Positions 42,340 to 50,766 of a stretch of DNA of 64,000 nucleotides are shown in pieces. The stretch comes from Nocardia transvalensis NBRC 15921. GTDB taxonomy: Bacteria; Actinomycetota; Actinomycetes; Mycobacteriales; Mycobacteriaceae. How positions within the stretch are numbered: position 1 is the stretch's first letter; every line of letters starts with the position of its first letter. Under the pieces are notes generated by a model. That model did no database searches, had not been told where the DNA came from, and saw only the letters and a list, made by a program, of their open reading frames with translations. A program made the translations under genes and the position numbers. Where the stretch lies: the NCBI RefSeq assembly GCF_000308875.1, contig NZ_BAGL01000065.1, positions 1-64,000 of the forward strand. The letters run 5' to 3'.

Positions 42340-43632
42340 GTGGGTTCGCACGAGGTGGCGCCGCGGTGGGCCGACGCGCTCGACGGCGTGGTCGCGCCGG
42401 CCCTGACGCGGACCCAGATCGAGGAACTGCTCACGGGCCTGTGCGACCAACTGCTGGCGGTACTCGAGGGGAAGGCCGATCTCGAGGTCGCCCGTTCGGC
42501 CGCGGCGGCGCTGGTCGCGGTGAACTACCGGGACGAGTCGGCGGTGAGCAGGACGGTGCCGATCATCTGCCGCGACATGGTGACGGCGCTGTGCCCGGAC
42601 CGGGCGGATCCCGGCTTCGAGGACCTGCGCGACCGCGCGATCACCGTCGCCGCCGAATTCGCGGCGGGGTTCACCGCCGCGCTGCGCGTCACCGCACTGG
42701 CCGAGCAGGAGTCCACCCTGACCGCGGCGCTGGACGCCGTGGAGCGGGCGCGGGCGCAGCGGCAGCTGTCCGAGGCCCGGTTCGGTGCCATCTTCGCCGG
42801 GGCCTCGGTCGGGATCGGCACCATCGACGTCAGCACCGGCACGGTACTGGACGTGAATGCCGCGATGGCCGAGATGCTCGGCGTCCCAGCGGAACTCATT
42901 CCCGGGCGTTCGGTCGCCGACGTGCTGGGCAGCGAGAATATCGGCCCGGCGTACGCCCAGTTCGAACAGCTGCTGGCCGGCAATATCGACCGGTTCCGGA
43001 TCGAGACCAACACCACCCGGCCGGACGGCAGCACGACCGTGATCGACCTGTCGATGTCGGCCGTGCGGGACACGGAGGGGCGGGCCCGGTTCCTGATCGG
43101 CGTCTCGGTCGATATCACCGAGCGCAAGGCGCTGGCCGATCAGCTGTGGCACGACGCCCACCACGACCACCTCACCGGCCTGGCCAACCGGGTCCTGTTC
43201 TTCGACCGGCTCGCGCGCACCACCCCGCCGATCGGCCTGTGCTACCTGGACCTCGACGGGTTCAAGGAGGTCAACGACGAGTTCGGGCACACCGTCGGCG
43301 ACCGGGTGCTGAGAGCCGTGGCCGATCGGCTGCGCGCCGTCGTCTCACCACCCGCGGGTATGGCCGCGCGCCTCGGCGGCGACGAGTTCATCGTGATGCT
43401 GGAGCAATGCACCGACGCGGACCGCCTGGTCGCGCTGTCCGGACAACTGCTGGCCGCCCTCGCCGAGCCGATAGCCGTTGCGGGGCAATCGATCTCGATC
43501 GGGGCATCGATCGGCACGGCCCTGGTGACCCAGCATCCCGAGGCCATCGACGACCTGATGCATACCGTGGATACCGCCATGTATCGCAACAAGGCGGCGC
43601 GGCATCGGCCGGGTTCCCGTCAACCTCACTAG
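42340..43632 (+). CDS. PAS-GGDEF diguanylate cyclase
   Basis: 430 aa. Residues 1-140 are an alpha-helical sensor region (RsbR/globin-like or hypothetical); a PAS domain spans about 150-265 (RFGAIFAGASVGIGTIDVSTGTVLDVNAAMAEMLG, FLIGVSVDITERK); the GGDEF domain has HDHLTGLANR, CYLDLDGFKEVNDEFGHTVGD and an intact RLGGDEF active site. The inhibitory RxxD site five residues upstream is absent (GMAA), so no product inhibition is expected. No EAL domain. Makes c-di-GMP, presumably cytoplasmic since no membrane helix is present. Confidence 0.92.
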   Translation: MGSHEVAPRWADALDGVVAPALTRTQIEELLTGLCDQLLAVLEGKADLEVARSAAAALVAVNYRDESAVSRTVPIICRDMVTALCPDRADPGFEDLRDRAITVAAEFAAGFTAALRVTALAEQESTLTAALDAVERARAQRQLSEARFGAIFAGASVGIGTIDVSTGTVLDVNAAMAEMLGVPAELIPGRSVADVLGSENIGPAYAQFEQLLAGNIDRFRIETNTTRPDGSTTVIDLSMSAVRDTEGRARFLIGVSVDITERKALADQLWHDAHHDHLTGLANRVLFFDRLARTTPPIGLCYLDLDGFKEVNDEFGHTVGDRVLRAVADRLRAVVSPPAGMAARLGGDEFIVMLEQCTDADRLVALSGQLLAALAEPIAVAGQSISIGASIGTALVTQHPEAIDDLMHTVDTAMYRNKAARHRPGSRQPH

Positions 43633-43659
43633 GTTTCCGGCCAAGAGCGTGCCGGAAAC
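43633..43659 (+). repeat. Dispersed hairpin element, copy D
   Basis: Starts at the base after the GGDEF stop codon. Arms extended to 9 bp (GTTTCCGGC/GCCGGAAAC), loop CAAGAGCGT. Same orientation as the upstream gene. A partial right half follows near 43672. Confidence 0.88.
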
Positions 43660-43731
43660 AAGAGCACGGTGGTGGCGGAAACAACGGCACGGTGACGCGT
43701 CGCAACAACGCGAGGTGATGCGTGGTCCTCG

Positions 43732-44448
43732 TCAGGTGGCCGCGGGGGCCGTGTTTGCCGTGGTGATGTAGGTGATGGCCTGGTAGAGGTCGGGGTAGAC
43801 GCGGTGGGCCAGGGTGCGGGTTTCGGGGGTGGGGGATACCAGGTCGGGGATCAGGAGGCAGCGGAGGCCGGCGGCGTGGGCGGCGCGCAGGCCGTTGGGC
43901 GAATCCTCCAGGGCGAGTGTGTGTTCCGGGTCGGCGCCGAGGGCCGCGGTGGCGGTGAGGTACGGCTCGGGGTGGGGTTTGCCGCGGGCGACGTCCTGGC
44001 GGGTGACGATCGCGTCGAACCGGCCGTGGATACCGGCGACCCGCAGGTGGTGATCGGTGCGCTCGCGGCCCGAGGAGGTGGCGATGGCGCGCGGGATCGC
44101 CTGGGCGTCGAGCGCGTCCAGCAGCTCGGTGACGCCCGGTTTGACCGTCAGCCGACCGGCGTCGACGAAGCGGGCGAGCGTGGCCTCGTGCCGGGTGAAG
44201 AACTCCGCCACGGGAAATCCGTCGCCGTACGCCGCCGCGGCGAGTTCGCGGCAGCGGTCGGCGGGCTGGCCGATCATGCCGCGGCAGAACTCCAGCGGCA
44301 GGTCGTACCCGAGTTCCGCGCCGGAGCTGATCAGCGACTCGATCGCCAGCCGCTCCGAATCCAGCAGCAGGCCGTCCATATCGAAAACCACCGCGCGCAC
44401 GGGCCTTTCGCCACCGATCCGCATCGTGTTCACACCGTCGCCGCTCAT
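43732..44448 (-). CDS. HAD-superfamily phosphatase (beta-phosphoglucomutase-like)
   Basis: 238 aa. Nucleophile motif VFDMDGLLLDSE, motif II ATSSGRE, Lys in VARGKPHPEPY and motif III ALEDSPNGLRAAHAAG. Related to sugar-phosphatases. Its ATG overlaps the polyol dehydrogenase stop by 4 nt (ATGA), so a sugar- or polyol-phosphate substrate linked to that enzyme is likely. Confidence 0.88.
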   Translation of the reverse strand: MSGDGVNTMRIGGERPVRAVVFDMDGLLLDSERLAIESLISSGAELGYDLPLEFCRGMIGQPADRCRELAAAAYGDGFPVAEFFTRHEATLARFVDAGRLTVKPGVTELLDALDAQAIPRAIATSSGRERTDHHLRVAGIHGRFDAIVTRQDVARGKPHPEPYLTATAALGADPEHTLALEDSPNGLRAAHAAGLRCLLIPDLVSPTPETRTLAHRVYPDLYQAITYITTANTAPAAT

Positions 44449-45977
44449 CCGGCACTCCCTTCGAATTCCGGCAGCAGTCGCCGCCGCACCACATCCGTCA
44501 CACTGTCGCGGGACAGCTCCGTCACCGCGTCGCCCACCGCGCGGGCGACCCGGTCGCGATCGGGGATCGCGCCGAAGATGTCCGCGCGCCGCAGGAACAG
44601 CTCCGCCCGCCGGTGCGGGTCGGCCTCGGCGGCCAGTCCGGCCAGCTCCTCGGCCCGCGGATCGTCCGGCCGCATAACCGCGCCGTCGGCGCACGGCGCC
44701 TCGAACCAGCGTATCCATGCCGCGATCGTCAAGATCGCCGCCGGGGTGGGCCGCCGCACCGCGATATTGTCGCTCATCGCCGCGACCACGCGGGGCCGCA
44801 GCTTGTCCGAGCCGTTGCGCCCGACCCTGGTCATATCGTGGCGGATCGCCGGATTGCGGAACCGCCGCAGCAGATCGTCGACCGTCCGGTGCAGTTCGGC
44901 GCCCGAGAGGGCCAGGGTCGGCGCTTGTTCGCACAGCATGAACTGCCGTGCCAGCGCCGCCAGCGCCGGATCCGCGGCCGCCTGCGCGATCGTCGCGTGC
45001 CCGGCCGACGCGCCGAGGTAGGCCAGCAGCAAGTGGGTTCCGTTGAGCAGGCGCAGTTTCGCCTTCTCGTGGTCGGTGACGTCGCCGACGAACCGCGCGC
45101 CCGCCGCCTCCCAGCGGGGACGTTCGCCGTCGAAGTCCTCGATGGTCCAGGTGAGGAACGATTCCGCCGAGACCGGCGCGCGATCGTCGATGCCGCCCAG
45201 CCAGTTTCGCGCGACCGCGGCATCGGTCGCCGAGCCGGGCTGCACGATGCGATCGACCACGCTGCACGGGAAGCGCACGTTACGGCCGATCCACGCGGCC
45301 AGCCGATCATCGTGCAGCGCGGCGAAATCCATGACGGCACTGCGTAATTGGCGTCCGTTGGCGGTCATGTTGTCACAACTGATCACCGCGGGCGGTATGC
45401 CGCCGCGGCGGCGCACCTCGGCGAGCCCCGCGACCAGCATGCCGATCGCCGTGCCGGGCCGGGCGCGGCGGCGCAGATCCGCGACCACCCGATCGCACCC
45501 GGCGTCCAAGCGGCCGGTGACCGGGGAGACGCAGTAGCCGTCGGTGGTCACGGTCAGGGTCACCACCCGCACCCGCGGATCCGCGATGCGGCGGGCCACG
45601 CCGACCGGGTCGGTGGGCGCGTGCACGGCCTCGGTGATCGTGCCGACCACCTCGGCGCGGGTGCGGCCGCCGTCGTGCAGCAGCGTCGTGTACAGGTTGT
45701 CCTGCGCCCGCAGCGCGGTGACGACATCCGGGCTCGACATCGCGATTGCGGCTATCCCCCAGCGTCGGTCGCCGTCGGCCCCGATCGCGTGCTGGGTCGC
45801 CAGCGCCTGATGGGCGCGGTGAAATGCGCCGCAGCCCAGATGAACTATGCCGGTGGACAGCGCGGACGGGGCGAATTGCGGGCGGGCGACGCCCGGGGGC
45901 AGCCGGGAAAGATTTCTCGCGGACAGGCGGGGAACAATAGCCGGTTCGGCGAGCGCGGTATTCAGTGACACACGCAT
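44445..45977 (-). CDS. Mannitol 2-dehydrogenase / fructuronate reductase family enzyme
   Basis: 510 aa. Long-chain polyol dehydrogenase: VHLGCGAFHRAHQA (cofactor loop), VTLTVTTDGYC, SCDNMTANGR, FPCSVVDRIVQP, and the catalytic Lys region DHEKAKLRLLNGTHLLLAYLG. Converts a ketose or keto-acid to the polyol with NAD(P)H. GGAGG 7 nt before ATG 45977. Operon with a HAD phosphatase, which suggests polyol synthesis or use. Confidence 0.9.
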   Translation of the reverse strand: MRVSLNTALAEPAIVPRLSARNLSRLPPGVARPQFAPSALSTGIVHLGCGAFHRAHQALATQHAIGADGDRRWGIAAIAMSSPDVVTALRAQDNLYTTLLHDGGRTRAEVVGTITEAVHAPTDPVGVARRIADPRVRVVTLTVTTDGYCVSPVTGRLDAGCDRVVADLRRRARPGTAIGMLVAGLAEVRRRGGIPPAVISCDNMTANGRQLRSAVMDFAALHDDRLAAWIGRNVRFPCSVVDRIVQPGSATDAAVARNWLGGIDDRAPVSAESFLTWTIEDFDGERPRWEAAGARFVGDVTDHEKAKLRLLNGTHLLLAYLGASAGHATIAQAAADPALAALARQFMLCEQAPTLALSGAELHRTVDDLLRRFRNPAIRHDMTRVGRNGSDKLRPRVVAAMSDNIAVRRPTPAAILTIAAWIRWFEAPCADGAVMRPDDPRAEELAGLAAEADPHRRAELFLRRADIFGAIPDRDRVARAVGDAVTELSRDSVTDVVRRRLLPEFEGSAG

Positions 45978-46358
45978 ACGCGGGCCTCCAAGTACTGGTC
46001 CGGGATCGAGTGAAGCGTCGAATCGTCGCTGAATCAGGCGCGTTTCGGACGCTAGACGCAACTCCCCGGGATTTCGACCGCGCGGCGAACCACAACCGTG
46101 TTCTTAACATTTCGTACACATGTGCCGCGGCCCGCAAATACTCCGTAAATTCGCATTTCAGTGTGCGTTCCGGAAGGCCGGAAATTCCGGCGATACCGAC
46201 ACCGGAGAAAAAGTCGTGACCTTGCGCACACCGGCACGCCCGCGCACTTCCGGCGACCGCCGGACGACCCGCACCGTCCGGAGAACCGATCCGCGACACC
46301 CGACACCCGATTGCTCATAAATAACTGGCATATCCGATGAAATGGCTATCCTGAATCC
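45978..46358. other. 381-nt divergent region between mannitol-type dehydrogenase and dihydrofolate reductase genes
   Basis: Contains promoters for both genes. A perfect 15-bp palindrome GCCGGAAATTCCGGC at 46177-46191 is the only clear site, with AT-rich stretches around 46100-46150 and 46308-46345. No gene seen. Confidence 0.5.
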
Positions 46359-46877
46359 GTGAGCCCAGCAGCGATCCCCTCGCGCAAGCGGACAATCGGG
46401 CTGATCTGGACGCAGACCCGCGATCATGTCATCGGGGCGAACGGCACCGTGCCGTGGCACGTCCCGGAGGATCTGAAGCACTTCCAGGACATCATCACCG
46501 GGCACACGATCGTCATGGGACGCAAGACGTGGGACGCGCTGCCCGAGGAGGCCCACACAGAACCGAGCCGCCGCACGATCGTCGTCACCCGCGATCCGGA
46601 CTGGTTCGCCGAGGGCGCGGAGTGCGCCGGATCCGTCGAGGAAGCCCTGGCACTCACCGATCCGGAAGAGGTGTGGGTGATCGGCGGCGGCGACGTCCTC
46701 CGCGCGGCGATGCCGTTCGCGAGCGTGATCTCGGTGACCGAGGTGTCCACCGACGTCGAGGGCGATGTGTACGCCCCGGAGATCTCCCGCGATTTCATCA
46801 TGGCCTTCACCACCGGGGCCGAGAGGTCCACGAACGGTAAGGACTGGTACATCTTCCGCAGCTACGCCCGCCAGTAG
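46359..46877 (+). CDS. Dihydrofolate reductase
   Basis: 172 aa. Reduces dihydrofolate to tetrahydrofolate with NADPH. IGANGTVPWHVPEDLKHF (substrate Glu/Asp in the PWHVPED segment), TIVMGRKTWDAL and VWVIGGGDVL are all present. GTG start. thyA is not adjacent, so it is either the housekeeping folA separated from thyA or a second copy. The C-terminus (STNGKDWYIFRSY) is typical. Confidence 0.9.
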   Translation: MSPAAIPSRKRTIGLIWTQTRDHVIGANGTVPWHVPEDLKHFQDIITGHTIVMGRKTWDALPEEAHTEPSRRTIVVTRDPDWFAEGAECAGSVEEALALTDPEEVWVIGGGDVLRAAMPFASVISVTEVSTDVEGDVYAPEISRDFIMAFTTGAERSTNGKDWYIFRSYARQ

Positions 46878-46882
46878 CGGCC

Positions 46883-47479
46883 TCAGGCCGCCCGGTCCGG
46901 CCACGGGAATCCCGGGGCCGCCTCGGCCAGGGTGAGCGCACCGGTGGCGACGGCGGTCGCGGTGGGCAGATCGAGCCGGAGTTCGGCGTCCGCACCGGGC
47001 GCGGGACCGTCGTGGTGTGTGATTCCGTCGTCGCCGATCACGACGTGAAAGACCGTCTCGCCGACGTGCACGGTGACGGCGCCGCTCCCCCTCTCGCGCG
47101 CGAGCGCGCGGCCCAGCGGCAGGGCGAACCAGTGGGCGCGGACGGCATCGGTGGTCCGGCGCTCCCCGAGCAGCGGCGTGCCCCATTCCGAGAGGGCGTC
47201 GAGCACCGGCCGCAACGCCGCGCCGGCGGGCGTGAGTTCGTAGCGCACGGTCGTCGCGCGCGGCCCGGTCCGATGCCGGGCGAGGACGCCGTCGCGTTCG
47301 AGATCCTTGAGCCGGGCGGCGAGCACATCGGTGCTGATACCGGGCAGATCCGCGAACAGATCGCTGTAACGGCGTGGGCCCGAACACAATTCGCGCACCA
47401 CCAGCAGGCTCCACCGATCGCCGACGACGTCGAGAGCCCGGCTGGCGGCGCAGTAGTGGTCGTAACTTCGGCGTGGCAC
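46883..47479 (-). CDS. HxlR-family regulator with C-terminal SCP2-like domain
   Basis: 198 aa. Winged helix of the HxlR type: CAASRALDVVGDRWSLLVVRELCSGPRRYSDLFADLPGISTDVLAARLKDLERDGVL (residues 9-66). The C-terminal ~85 residues (GAVTVHVGETVFHVVIGDDG, LRLDLPTATAVATGALTLAEA) resemble a sterol-carrier-type ligand pocket. GTG start at 47479. Divergent from the aminotransferase gene across two operator-like palindromes. Confidence 0.9.
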   Translation of the reverse strand: MPRRSYDHYCAASRALDVVGDRWSLLVVRELCSGPRRYSDLFADLPGISTDVLAARLKDLERDGVLARHRTGPRATTVRYELTPAGAALRPVLDALSEWGTPLLGERRTTDAVRAHWFALPLGRALARERGSGAVTVHVGETVFHVVIGDDGITHHDGPAPGADAELRLDLPTATAVATGALTLAEAAPGFPWPDRAA

Positions 47480-47498
47480 GCACCCACTGTATCCGACA

Positions 47499-47513
47499 CT
47501 TGGAAATTCCAAG
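47499..47513. promoter_or_regulatory. HxlR operator-like palindrome 1
   Basis: CTTGGAAATTCCAAG, a perfect 15-bp palindrome, 20 nt before the HxlR start. Confidence 0.8.
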
Positions 47514-47519
47514 CAAGAA

Positions 47520-47534
47520 CTTGGAACTACCAAG
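47520..47534. promoter_or_regulatory. HxlR operator-like palindrome 2
   Basis: CTTGGAACTACCAAG, one imperfect pair, centred 21 bp from palindrome 1 and 31 nt before the aminotransferase start. The spacing places both on one helix face. Confidence 0.78.
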
Positions 47535-47564
47535 TAGAGTGTGCGGAAACGCAGCGGAGAAGGG

Positions 47565-48782
47565 ATGTCCATGCAGGTCAAGCAGTCGAGCAAGCTGTCC
47601 GGAGTGTCGTACGAGATTCGCGGACCGGTGGCCGAGCACGCGGCACGACTGGAGGCCGAGGGTCATCACGTGGTGAAGCTGAACACCGGCAACCCGCTGC
47701 TGTTCGGGTTCGAGGCGCCGCCGGAGATCCTGCAGGACATCGTGCGCACGCTCCCGGCGTCCAGCGGTTACTGCACGTCCAAGGGGCTGCTGCCGGCCCG
47801 GCGCGCGGTGGTGCAGTACTACCAGACCCTGGGGGTGAACGATGTCGACGTCGAGGAGGTCTTCCTCGGCAACGGCGTCTCCGAGCTGATCATGATGGCG
47901 ATGACGGCGCTGCTGGAGAACGGCGACGAGGTGCTCGTCCCGGCGCCGGACTTCCCGCTGTGGACCGCGGCCACCACGCTCAACGGCGGCCGGCCGGTGC
48001 ACTACGTCTGCGACGAGGCGGCCGGGTGGTATCCGGATATGGCGGATATCGAGGCCAAGATCACCGACCGCACCCGGGGCCTGGTGATCATCAACCCGAA
48101 CAACCCCACCGGCGCGGTCTATCCGCCCGAGGTGCTGCGGCAGCTGCTCGACATCGCGCGCCGGCACAACCTGGTGGTGTTCTCGGACGAGATCTACGAC
48201 AAGATCGTCTACGACGACGCGGCGCACACCGCCGTCGCCTCGCTGGCTCCCGATCTGCTGTGCCTCACCTTCTCCGGCCTGTCGAAGTCCTACCGATGTG
48301 CGGGATTCCGGTCCGGCTGGCTGGTGGTCTCGGGGCCGACGCAGCAGGCCGGGAACTATCTGGAGGGGCTCACGATGCTCGCCGGCTTGCGCCTGTGCGC
48401 GAATGTCACAGCGCAGCAAGCGATTCAGGCCGCGCTCGGCGGGCATCAGAGCATCTACGACCTGACCCTGCCGGGCGGGCGGCTGCGCGAGCAGCGCGAC
48501 CGGGCCTGGGAGGCGCTCAACACGATTCCCGGCATCTCGTGCGTCAAGCCGCAGGGCGCGCTGTACGCCTTCCCCCGCATCGACCTGTCGATGTACCCGA
48601 TCCACGACGACGAGCAGTTCGTCCTGGACCTGCTGCTCCAGGAGAAGCTGCACATCGTGCAGGGCACCGGATTCAACTGGGCGCGACCCGACCACTTCCG
48701 CATCGTCACCCTCCCCCACGCCGACGAGCTGGAGGCGATCATCGAACGCATCGGGCGTTTTCTGGCTACTTATCGCCAGTAG
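47565..48782 (+). CDS. Pyridoxal-phosphate aminotransferase (alanine/aspartate type)
   Basis: 405 aa, fold type I. Motifs: NTGNPLLFGFEAP, VFLGNGVSELIMMAM, PDFPLWTAATTLNGG, INPNNPTGAVYP, SDEIYDKIVYD and the PLP Lys in SGLSKSYRCAGFRSGW; the C-terminal Arg is in WARPDHFRIVTLP. Very like AlaA/AspC-type enzymes that make alanine from pyruvate (Rv0337c type). GGAG 5 nt before ATG 47565 (ATG 47571 also possible). Likely controlled by the divergent HxlR protein. Confidence 0.92.
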   Translation: MSMQVKQSSKLSGVSYEIRGPVAEHAARLEAEGHHVVKLNTGNPLLFGFEAPPEILQDIVRTLPASSGYCTSKGLLPARRAVVQYYQTLGVNDVDVEEVFLGNGVSELIMMAMTALLENGDEVLVPAPDFPLWTAATTLNGGRPVHYVCDEAAGWYPDMADIEAKITDRTRGLVIINPNNPTGAVYPPEVLRQLLDIARRHNLVVFSDEIYDKIVYDDAAHTAVASLAPDLLCLTFSGLSKSYRCAGFRSGWLVVSGPTQQAGNYLEGLTMLAGLRLCANVTAQQAIQAALGGHQSIYDLTLPGGRLREQRDRAWEALNTIPGISCVKPQGALYAFPRIDLSMYPIHDDEQFVLDLLLQEKLHIVQGTGFNWARPDHFRIVTLPHADELEAIIERIGRFLATYRQ

Positions 48783-48783
48783 G

Positions 48784-48808
48784 GATCCCGGCCAAAAGCA
48801 TGCCGGGA
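48784..48808 (+). repeat. Dispersed hairpin element, copy E
   Basis: One base after the aminotransferase stop codon, in transcript orientation; arms TCCCGGC/GCCGGGA, loop CAAAAGCAT (one base differs). A partial right half (ACGCCGGAAAC) lies at 48830-48840. Confidence 0.9.
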
Positions 48809-48854
48809 CACGTGAGCGAGAGCGCGAGAACGCCGGAAACGAGGTGCCCTATGT

Positions 48855-48879
48855 TTCCGGCGCGCTTTTGGCCGGAATC
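48855..48879 (-). repeat. Dispersed hairpin element, copy F
   Basis: On the minus strand it overlaps the last base pairs of yaeQ, so part of the element supplies that gene's stop codon. Arms TTCCGGC/GCCGGAA, loop CAAAAGCGC. With copy E it forms an inverted pair between two convergent genes. Confidence 0.9.
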
Positions 48880-49432
48880 ACCTTCCGCCAGAAGGAATGT
48901 GATGCTCCTCGATCGCAGTGCTCAGATCCGCCCCGTTGATATCGAGGTACAGCTGGCGTTCGACCACGGACAGCGCGAGGGTGGTGCGGCGTTCGAGGGC
49001 GGCGGCGGCCGCGTCGACGAAGGCGCGGTCGAAGGCGTAGACGGGGATCTCCCCGGCCCGGTGAATCTTCTTGCCCGCCAGCGGCGCAAGGACTTTCGCA
49101 GGGTCGCGGTGGGTGTAGACGGCGATGCGGTCGGCGAGTTTGCTGCCGCGGTGCACGCGCTCGGCATCGGGCGCGCCGACCTCGATCCAGGCGGTGAGAC
49201 GTCCGGTGAGATCGCGGACCAGGACGGCGGGCTCGTCGGTGGACGAGACGCCGCCGTCGCTGAACGCGATGCCCTCCTCGTATTCGAGGCAGTAGGCCAG
49301 CAGGCGCGTCAGCATGAATTCGGCTGTCTCCGACGGGTGCCGCGCCACCCGCAGCTCCAGCTCCCGATGGACGTCGCGGTCGGTATCGGCCAGCTGGACG
49401 GTGACGGTGTACAGAGTCGCGTTGAGGGCCAC
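48878..49432 (-). CDS. YaeQ family protein
   Basis: 184 aa, family length. ALNATLYTVTVQLADTDRDVHRELELRVARHPSETAEFMLTRLLAYCLEYEEGIAFSDG is the characteristic YaeQ opening, followed by LTAWIEVGAPDAERVHRGSKLADRIAVYTHRDP with the PD-(D/E)xK-like core (E and K of IEVGAPD...HRGSK). Function unsettled; the fold is nuclease-like. The gene ends inside hairpin copy F. Confidence 0.9.
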   Translation of the reverse strand: MALNATLYTVTVQLADTDRDVHRELELRVARHPSETAEFMLTRLLAYCLEYEEGIAFSDGGVSSTDEPAVLVRDLTGRLTAWIEVGAPDAERVHRGSKLADRIAVYTHRDPAKVLAPLAGKKIHRAGEIPVYAFDRAFVDAAAAALERRTTLALSVVERQLYLDINGADLSTAIEEHHIPSGGR

Positions 49433-49457
49433 GGGAACGGGAGCCTAGTCGCGCCCC

Positions 49458-50654
49458 TCAGAACCAGGTTCCGCTGTACGGCGGTTCGGTGGTCGCGAAG
49501 AGCCGATCGGCGGCGGCGAGGGCCTCGGGCCGGTGTGCCGCGACCCGCCCGGCCAGACCGAGCTGCCGCCAGGTCGCGCCGCCGAGGTACACCGCCGCGA
49601 GGGCGGCGACGTCGGCGGTCAGGTCGGCGGGTTCCGTCACGCGCCGGACGCCGTCCCCCGAGATGCGGTAGGTCCCGGTGTTGGCGGGGAGGACGGGATC
49701 CGTGATCGCGACGAGGACGGGTTCGCCGTCGCGGTAGGTGCGCCGATCCAGGGCCGCCGGCACGTCGACCAGCCGCAGCCACGTCTCGTCGCGCACGCCC
49801 GAGACGGTCACCGCGCGCTCGTCGGTCAGCAGATGCCGCAGCGGATCGTCCGGCGCCGACGACGGGAAGGTGATCCGGTCGACGATATCGGTGGCCAGCA
49901 GGTGCCGGATCAGGCCCCGATAGGCGTCCGGCGTGGTGGCCACCAGATCGTCCACCACGACGACGCGTTCGGCGCTGCCCCGGGCCCATCCCGCGGCGGG
50001 GACCGCGTGGTAGCGCGCGAAACCGTCCTCGCTGCCCGGATGTCCGTGTACGACCGCGTACCCGTCCCGGCCGTAGAACAGTTCCTGCAACCGCCACCAG
50101 TACGACGGCCGGTCGATCGCGCCGACCCACGAAACATTCGCCGTCGCATAGATTTTCGCCAGCGTCTCCCACGACTGCGCCGGATCGAGGAATCGCACCG
50201 GGCCGGAAGCGGCCACGGTGTCACGCAGCCGGGCACGACTCCGATCGACCTCGCGCTGCGCCGCGGACGTCGCCACGGCGTAGCCGAACCGTTCGTAGAT
50301 GCCGCCCTGTGACGCCCGCAGCGAGGCGACGATCTCACCCCGGGCCGCGAAATCGGCCAGCTGCCGGTGCAGCAGCGCCTTCACGATCCCCCGCCGGGTG
50401 TGGCTCGGCAGGACACCGACATGGGTGACCGCGGCGTGCGGAACCCTGGCACCACCGGGCACGACGAGCCAGCTGGTGAAGGAGTTCGCGGTACCGACCA
50501 GCTCGCCGTCCACCCGCGCGCCGAGCGTACGGCCCGGTTCGTTCAACCCGGTGGTACCGGACACCGGCGGCAAGCCCACCATCGCGGTACGGAATATCCG
50601 TTGCGCGGCAAGGATATCCGCCTCTGCCGACAGCACGTCGAGAGCGATCGTCAC
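49458..50654 (-). CDS. eis: Eis-type GNAT N-acetyltransferase
   Basis: 398 aa. Enhanced-intracellular-survival family: two GNAT-like domains and a C-terminal SCP2-like domain. Visible: THVGVLPSHTRRGIVKALLHRQL (acetyl-CoA pyrophosphate loop), ASLRASQGGIYERFGYAVA (Tyr of YERFGYG-type motif as general acid) and a C-terminus ending TWF, whose terminal carboxylate serves as base in Eis. Related enzymes acetylate several amines of aminoglycosides or lysines. GGGAGG before GTG 50654. Confidence 0.92.
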   Translation of the reverse strand: MTIALDVLSAEADILAAQRIFRTAMVGLPPVSGTTGLNEPGRTLGARVDGELVGTANSFTSWLVVPGGARVPHAAVTHVGVLPSHTRRGIVKALLHRQLADFAARGEIVASLRASQGGIYERFGYAVATSAAQREVDRSRARLRDTVAASGPVRFLDPAQSWETLAKIYATANVSWVGAIDRPSYWWRLQELFYGRDGYAVVHGHPGSEDGFARYHAVPAAGWARGSAERVVVVDDLVATTPDAYRGLIRHLLATDIVDRITFPSSAPDDPLRHLLTDERAVTVSGVRDETWLRLVDVPAALDRRTYRDGEPVLVAITDPVLPANTGTYRISGDGVRRVTEPADLTADVAALAAVYLGGATWRQLGLAGRVAAHRPEALAAADRLFATTEPPYSGTWF

Positions 50655-50766
50655 GGCACCTCCCGGTAGTCACGGCGCGCGCCGCGCCGAACGGCGATGC
50701 TACGTGCCACGGTAACGAACCGAAACGATTCGGATCACAGTGAGTCGGCGGGTGCCGTGCATCCCG

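Noticed and set aside
42340..43632. Degenerate GGDEF domain
   Set aside because: The GGDEF active site and the DxLTGLxNR motif are intact; only the inhibitory site is absent.
46359..46877. Trimethoprim-resistant plasmid-type dihydrofolate reductase
   Set aside because: Composition and motifs agree with a chromosomal actinobacterial enzyme; nothing mobile adjoins it.
48784..48879. Attachment site of an integrated element
   Set aside because: No integrase or tRNA gene; the inverted pair is explained by the dispersed hairpin family.
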